The notes below the pieces were generated by a model, which made no database searches, had not been told where the DNA came from, and saw only the letters and a program-made list of their open reading frames with translations. DNA of 64,000 nt from Triglochin maritima (Eukaryota > Streptophyta > Magnoliopsida > Alismatales > Juncaginaceae): NCBI GenBank assembly GCA_963682175.1, contig OY821774.1, forward strand, positions 46,452,201 through 46,516,200, read 5' to 3'. How positions within the stretch are numbered: position 1 is the stretch's first letter; each line of letters starts with the position of its first letter. Made by a program: the position numbers and the translations under genes. Of the stretch, positions 59,860 through 64,000 are shown one piece after another.

Positions 59860-62800
59860 TTATGGTACAAGCAATATTTTACCAATATGAACACTGCTTT
59901 CCATGAGACCATGTGCATCTGCTGCTTCAGAGAAAGGAAGAATCTTATAGATCACAGGCTTTATCTTACCATTCGAAATAGCAGGCCATACGTGCTCCTC
60001 CACCAATTTCACGATCTCTGTTTTGTTATCAAGGCTCCTGCTCCGCAATCCCGCAGCTGCACACATGCCAAAAACAATAACAGTCGTAGCTAATCGTGCA
60101 TTGGCTCATGCCGTCCGCATTAAGTGGGTTAGTGGTCCTTAAAAAGAAACACTTGTATCAAAATAGCATTCACTTCTTCAGATCACAAGGCAATGCATGC
60201 TGAGGCAATTAAATGAGATCGAGAGAAGTAATTACTAAATGATCTTTGACAAGTGATGCCAATATCAGAAGTAATCACTGGACAAGTAATATGAATACCT
60301 ACATTAGTCTGTGCTTATTGTGACTGTTAATTGTCAACACACTCTATGACAGTTAATTGTCAATGCTTACATCCTACCTATACCCATAGAGATAACTCAG
60401 GTGGGAAAGAAAATTTATTTCAGATTTGTTGAGTTTACCTTGATTAGAATGGATTGGGGCTTGGTTCTGTAACTTGTGTCGCTGATAATAAAAAGGTTTT
60501 GTAACTTGTGTTTAGTGGAGTTCAGAGTGCATACTGCTTGGAAACTAGAAAATACCTACAAGTGAATTTTATTTTATTTTTTTGAATTACTCTCTCCATC
60601 ATTCTTGGCACTTCCGGGGACAGATCCCCATACTTCCAGATGTTTTTCTAGTATCTTCACCTCTTTCCAAGATTTTTTTTGTGTTCATGGCAAAAAAGAG
60701 AAAGACAAGTTAACCTTTATATTGATCAGTGAGATAGTATAACTATTCAGTCACCAGATGGTCCTATATTTTGTCAAGGGCATCTTCTTTTGAGGGGATC
60801 TGCTTTGGCAGCTTAGCAATCACTTATCAGTTAACATTCCCATCCATCAAATTTTGTTTATGAACCACCCACAACAATGGACCAATAATAACACAAGATG
60901 AAAACTATTCCAAGTAGTACATTGATTGAGGCCATTTTCTCCAATAAATGTCTTACAACTGAAGTTGTAGAACCCTAGCCTCCCTAGAGAAGTTTGGACT
61001 CTAGAAAAGAAGAAAGTAACTGTACTAGCACGTTATACTGAAATTTTATGGTAGAACCTAGTTATTGGGCTTCTAGAAAATTGCAAGTAATTCGATGTCA
61101 GAGTTACAAACTTGTACCTTGCACTGTCAAACGCTTAGCGAGCAAAGTTGCAAGGTTGACTTCTGTCTTGGCACCTCCCTGCAAACCTATGATAAAAAGC
61201 CTTCCGTCCAAGCTTAAAACATCAAGGTTCTTCTCCAAGTATGGCCCTCCAATATTATCCAATACAACATTAACACCTGTAGGCAATAAAAGTAAGATAT
61301 CAAATATCCTAAGGTGCAAAATGGTAAGAGTTTAAAGAGATGTTAACCTTTCCCGGCAGTTTCTTCTTTCACCCTTGCCACAAAGTCTTCCGTCTTGTAG
61401 TTGATGCAAACATCAGCACCTAACTCCTTGCAGAAGGCCAATTTTTCTGTGGATCCTGAAAGATTTATCATAATATTAAAATTACATTGAAGGTCGTGGA
61501 TCTTTAGTACTGATAATTAAAGAGCAGTTTTTGTTTTCTTTTTGAAAGATATGAGACTAACCTGCAGTGACAAACACCTTCACGTTGAAATATTTAGCCA
61601 GCTGGATACCGAAAGTGCCGATACCACTAGAACCACCATGAATCTATAAAGTGATTCAGCATGCAATGCTTGTTAAAAGCTTATAACAACTAACAAATCC
61701 TTCAAACAAACCCAAAAAAAAGGAAAGAACAGCTAAAATGTTGAAAGTTCAGACATTGCATTATGGCCTATGAATGCCTCATTAACTCATGGTAATGCCA
61801 TTGAACTTAGTTTCAGGAAGAAAAGAAAGTAAAAGCAAAGTATCATTATAAAATGATATGTGAAATTCCTCTTGATGAATTAAAATTAGTTACACTATGA
61901 AATATTTTTACCATGCTTTGTACTTATTGAATTTTGTAGTTATCTAGTAACATTACATTTTTTAAAAGTAATCATACACTTCTTATATAACAAAGACTCG
62001 TATTATTCTAGTTGATGTGAGAGTACCAATAAGATACTGCACTATAAAGGATAGAAGCCAAATAAAAGGTAAAAAATTATACCTAGCCACCCCCTATGTA
62101 TGAAAATTTTATAGGTCCATCTAATTCTAATGGGATTCAGACATGAACTTTTTTCTAATATTGACCCCCTTAAATGAGTAATAATACACAAATATTCAGA
62201 ACTAAAATTGGATTTAATTTGATAACACACAAATAAGTCGAAGATAAACTTCCAACAATAAATTTGCATAATAGACAGTGAGCTCCTGCCAAATTGGCAT
62301 ATAAACACTAGGAAATAGTAATTTGATTATTTTCTGTTGGAAAAGATGCAATTACGTCCAACACAATTCACTAGTACTTGTTCTATTTTCTGCAAGCCAA
62401 TATTCAACACTCCCAATTTTTAGATTTTTCTTCGAATTTTTGCCTCAATTTTATGTATTTATTAGTGCATCAGTTCATTAAATCTCAGGGGTTAGCATAT
62501 CTTCACAGACATCAAACAAACTAAATAACGAAAACGACTATAAAAAATAAATAGAAGGGCAATTACCAAGATAGACTCTGAGTCGAATAAACGGCTCATC
62601 ATGAACACGGTCGACCAAACAGTGCAAGCCACTTCAGGTAGGCCTGCGGCTTCAACCAAAGAAACCCCTTGTGGAATGGGGAGAACATGCCCAGCTGGAA
62701 CGACTACTTTCTCGGCATAGCCACCTCCACCAAGAAGTGCACATACCTACACAACGAAAGAAAGCAATATAATCTTGGTATTTACAAACATAGGTTTATA

Positions 62801-63391
62801 TTGTGAGGATAAATTATCTTATATATCGAATAATTAAGAAGAGTGCCGGTTCTAGTTAGTCATACAAGATCCCTATTCTACGAAACCACGTTAAGACCCC
62901 AAAAATCTTGCCTTCAGTTATTATTCTTATTAGCATACAGTAGATGTGAGGAAAGATGTTTATTTACTGTTACAGAAGTTGATCAAGTATTGAATTTCTA
63001 GTTACCAAACACAGTTAATTTGATTGTTTTATGGACTCTCAAATCTATAGATTACTTTTGTCAAGTTCTCCTTAATTTCCACACACAAAAAGAAGTCGTT
63101 AAAATAAAATATAAAAAAGAAGATCGGATATTGAACCACCTGATCGCCGACCTTCCAGCGGTGAACGGCGTCTCCGACCTGGAGGACGGTGCCGGAGCAT
63201 TCGAGGCCAGGGTAGAGGCTGGCGCCCTTGGGGGGCGGGTAGGAGCCCTTCCTCTGGAGGGTGTCGGCGCGGTTGAGCCCGGCGGCGGCGACCTGGATGA
63301 GGACCTCGCCGGGACCGGCGACCGGATCCTCGACCTCCCGAAGCTCCAGAACCTCCGGGCCGCCGGGGCGGGATATCACCACCGCTCTCAT
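59860..63391 (-). CDS. NAD(P)H:quinone oxidoreductase, PIG3/zeta-crystallin type, 6 exons
   Basis: This is a medium-chain reductase without zinc that transfers electrons from NADPH to quinones and related electrophiles in the cytosol. Exons are 63140-63391, 62567-62746, 61562-61643, 61348-61455, 61118-61276 and 59860-60056; they total 978 nt (325 aa) in phase, the usual family length. The N-terminal catalytic fold has [11 protein letters not shown] near residue 40 and [10 protein letters not shown] near 63. The Rossmann fold has the nucleotide-binding motif [12 protein letters not shown] at 145-156, then [13 protein letters not shown] and LDNIGG; the C-terminus is HIGKILLVP. The zinc-ligand Cys/His set of alcohol dehydrogenases is absent. 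It matches the plant single-copy PIG3-like gene (Arabidopsis At4g21580 type) closely. The start ATG gives MRAVVIS, the standard N-terminus, and exon 1 is much more GC-rich than the other exons. A repeat lies about 85 bp upstream of the ATG, so the promoter is short or partly made of transposon sequence. Confidence 0.92.
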
Positions 63392-63475
63392 GCTGCTCTT
63401 CTCCTTTCCGCCGAGTCGGTGCGGTTTGATCTGTCGTTTTTGGACCCCTTCCCTTTGGATAACTTCGCAACTTAT

Positions 63476-63910
63476 TGTAGTTTTGAAAGGAGATCGGAAA
63501 ACTATTACATTGTAATTATCGTTTTTTCCTTAGCAATTTATTTAATATTTATTTCGTCTCGTGTCTTAAACAAGATTTTTGTTTGAATTTTCTCACATTC
63601 CTAGTACTAACCCCACGAAAATGTCTGACGAAACGTCTGAGAGAGGCGGTTCCCGCAGATGCCTGACCCAAAAAATAAAAATAAAAAAATAAACGAAATA
63701 TTTTACCAAATTTGAATATGTTGGGGTGTCCGCTGGCTCATGTCTGACATCCGAGACATTCTTTTTGATTAGTATGAGAGTAATATGAAGAGAGAGTGGT
63801 ATTAGGAGAGTGAAATGAATAGTTATATAAGTAGAAAAAATAGAAAGACAAAATGACAATTCACATGATTTAAATTAGTTTTCGACGATGAATAACAATT
63901 CAATTTTGAA
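63476..63910. mobile_element. Diverged copy of the 50383-51720 core element, upstream of the quinone oxidoreductase
   Basis: The left part (TTCGTCTCGTGTCTTAAA ... CCACGAAAATGTCT) matches 50480-50550. The right part (ATTTTACCAAATTTGAATAT ... GGCTCATGTCTGACATCC ... GACGATGAATAACAATTCA) matches 51490-51710 in the same orientation. Its ends are roughly inverted (GGAAAACTATTAC and the reverse of GTTTTCGACGATGAATAAC). The outer arms of the composite element are absent here, so the core can move on its own. It is non-coding. Confidence 0.6.
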
Positions 63911-64000
63911 ATAGTAAGTTTTAGTATCATCAAATGATTCAAATCTCATGTTTAATATGTCGAAAGTTAGAGGTTATGTTAAGTATAGAGTGTTACAATA
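63911..64000. other. Window edge, nothing recognised
   Basis: Short AT-rich sequence with no feature seen. Confidence 0.5.

Noticed and set aside
63020..63586. 188-codon + strand frame over quinone oxidoreductase exon 1
   Set aside because: It is the complement of the GC-rich first exon plus flanking sequence; the minus-strand frame has the conserved family motifs.

Overview
The window reads as nuclear DNA of a flowering plant, most likely a eudicot. The genes have many GT-AG introns, the background is AT-rich, and the gene families and transposons are typical of plants: Ty1/copia elements primed by initiator tRNA-Met, Mutator-like elements with 9-bp target duplications, hAT-type MITEs and solo LTRs. 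I cannot name the species. All exon models were built by eye from reading frame and splice sites, and there is no transcript support.

Layout. 1-5.7 kb is transposon-rich intergenic DNA that ends in a long inverted repeat abutting the promoter of a diacylglycerol kinase gene (DGK5-like, + strand, 13 coding exons, 495 aa, CDS 7955-19366). The introns of that gene carry MITEs, a SINE-like remnant and three long homopolymer C or G tracts. At 20.0-20.7 kb lies a small non-autonomous Mutator-like element (MULE). At 21.4-32.6 kb is a Ty1/copia retrotransposon split by a 6.5-kb MULE of the same family as the small one. The large MULE carries an open plant-mobile-domain gene and a decayed MuDR-type transposase in convergent orientation. 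At 33.6-36.4 kb are two divergent small genes of the wound-induced DUF3774 family. At 37.9-48.6 kb (- strand) is a complete type II NAD(P)H dehydrogenase gene of the external, EF-hand NDB class (10 exons, 578 aa). Its second intron contains a second, younger copia element in antisense orientation. At 49.7-52.0 kb is a composite inverted-repeat element. At 53.3-58.4 kb are two related ~2.1-kb solo LTRs in opposite orientation; the second interrupts a decayed LRR receptor-like kinase. At 59.9-63.4 kb (- strand) is a complete PIG3-type quinone oxidoreductase gene (6 exons, 325 aa), with another repeat copy in its upstream region.

How the parts relate. The host genes are independent transcription units, not an operon or cluster. 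DGK makes phosphatidic acid for lipid signalling, the NDB enzyme oxidises cytosolic NADH at the mitochondrial inner membrane, and the quinone oxidoreductase handles quinone-type electrophiles. The two DUF3774 genes probably arose from one ancestral gene. The most unusual part is the MULE family. It places arrays of short near-perfect palindromes (AAAACGGCA...TGCCGTTTT) at both ends and again between its two convergent genes, and only its plant-mobile-domain ORF has stayed intact.
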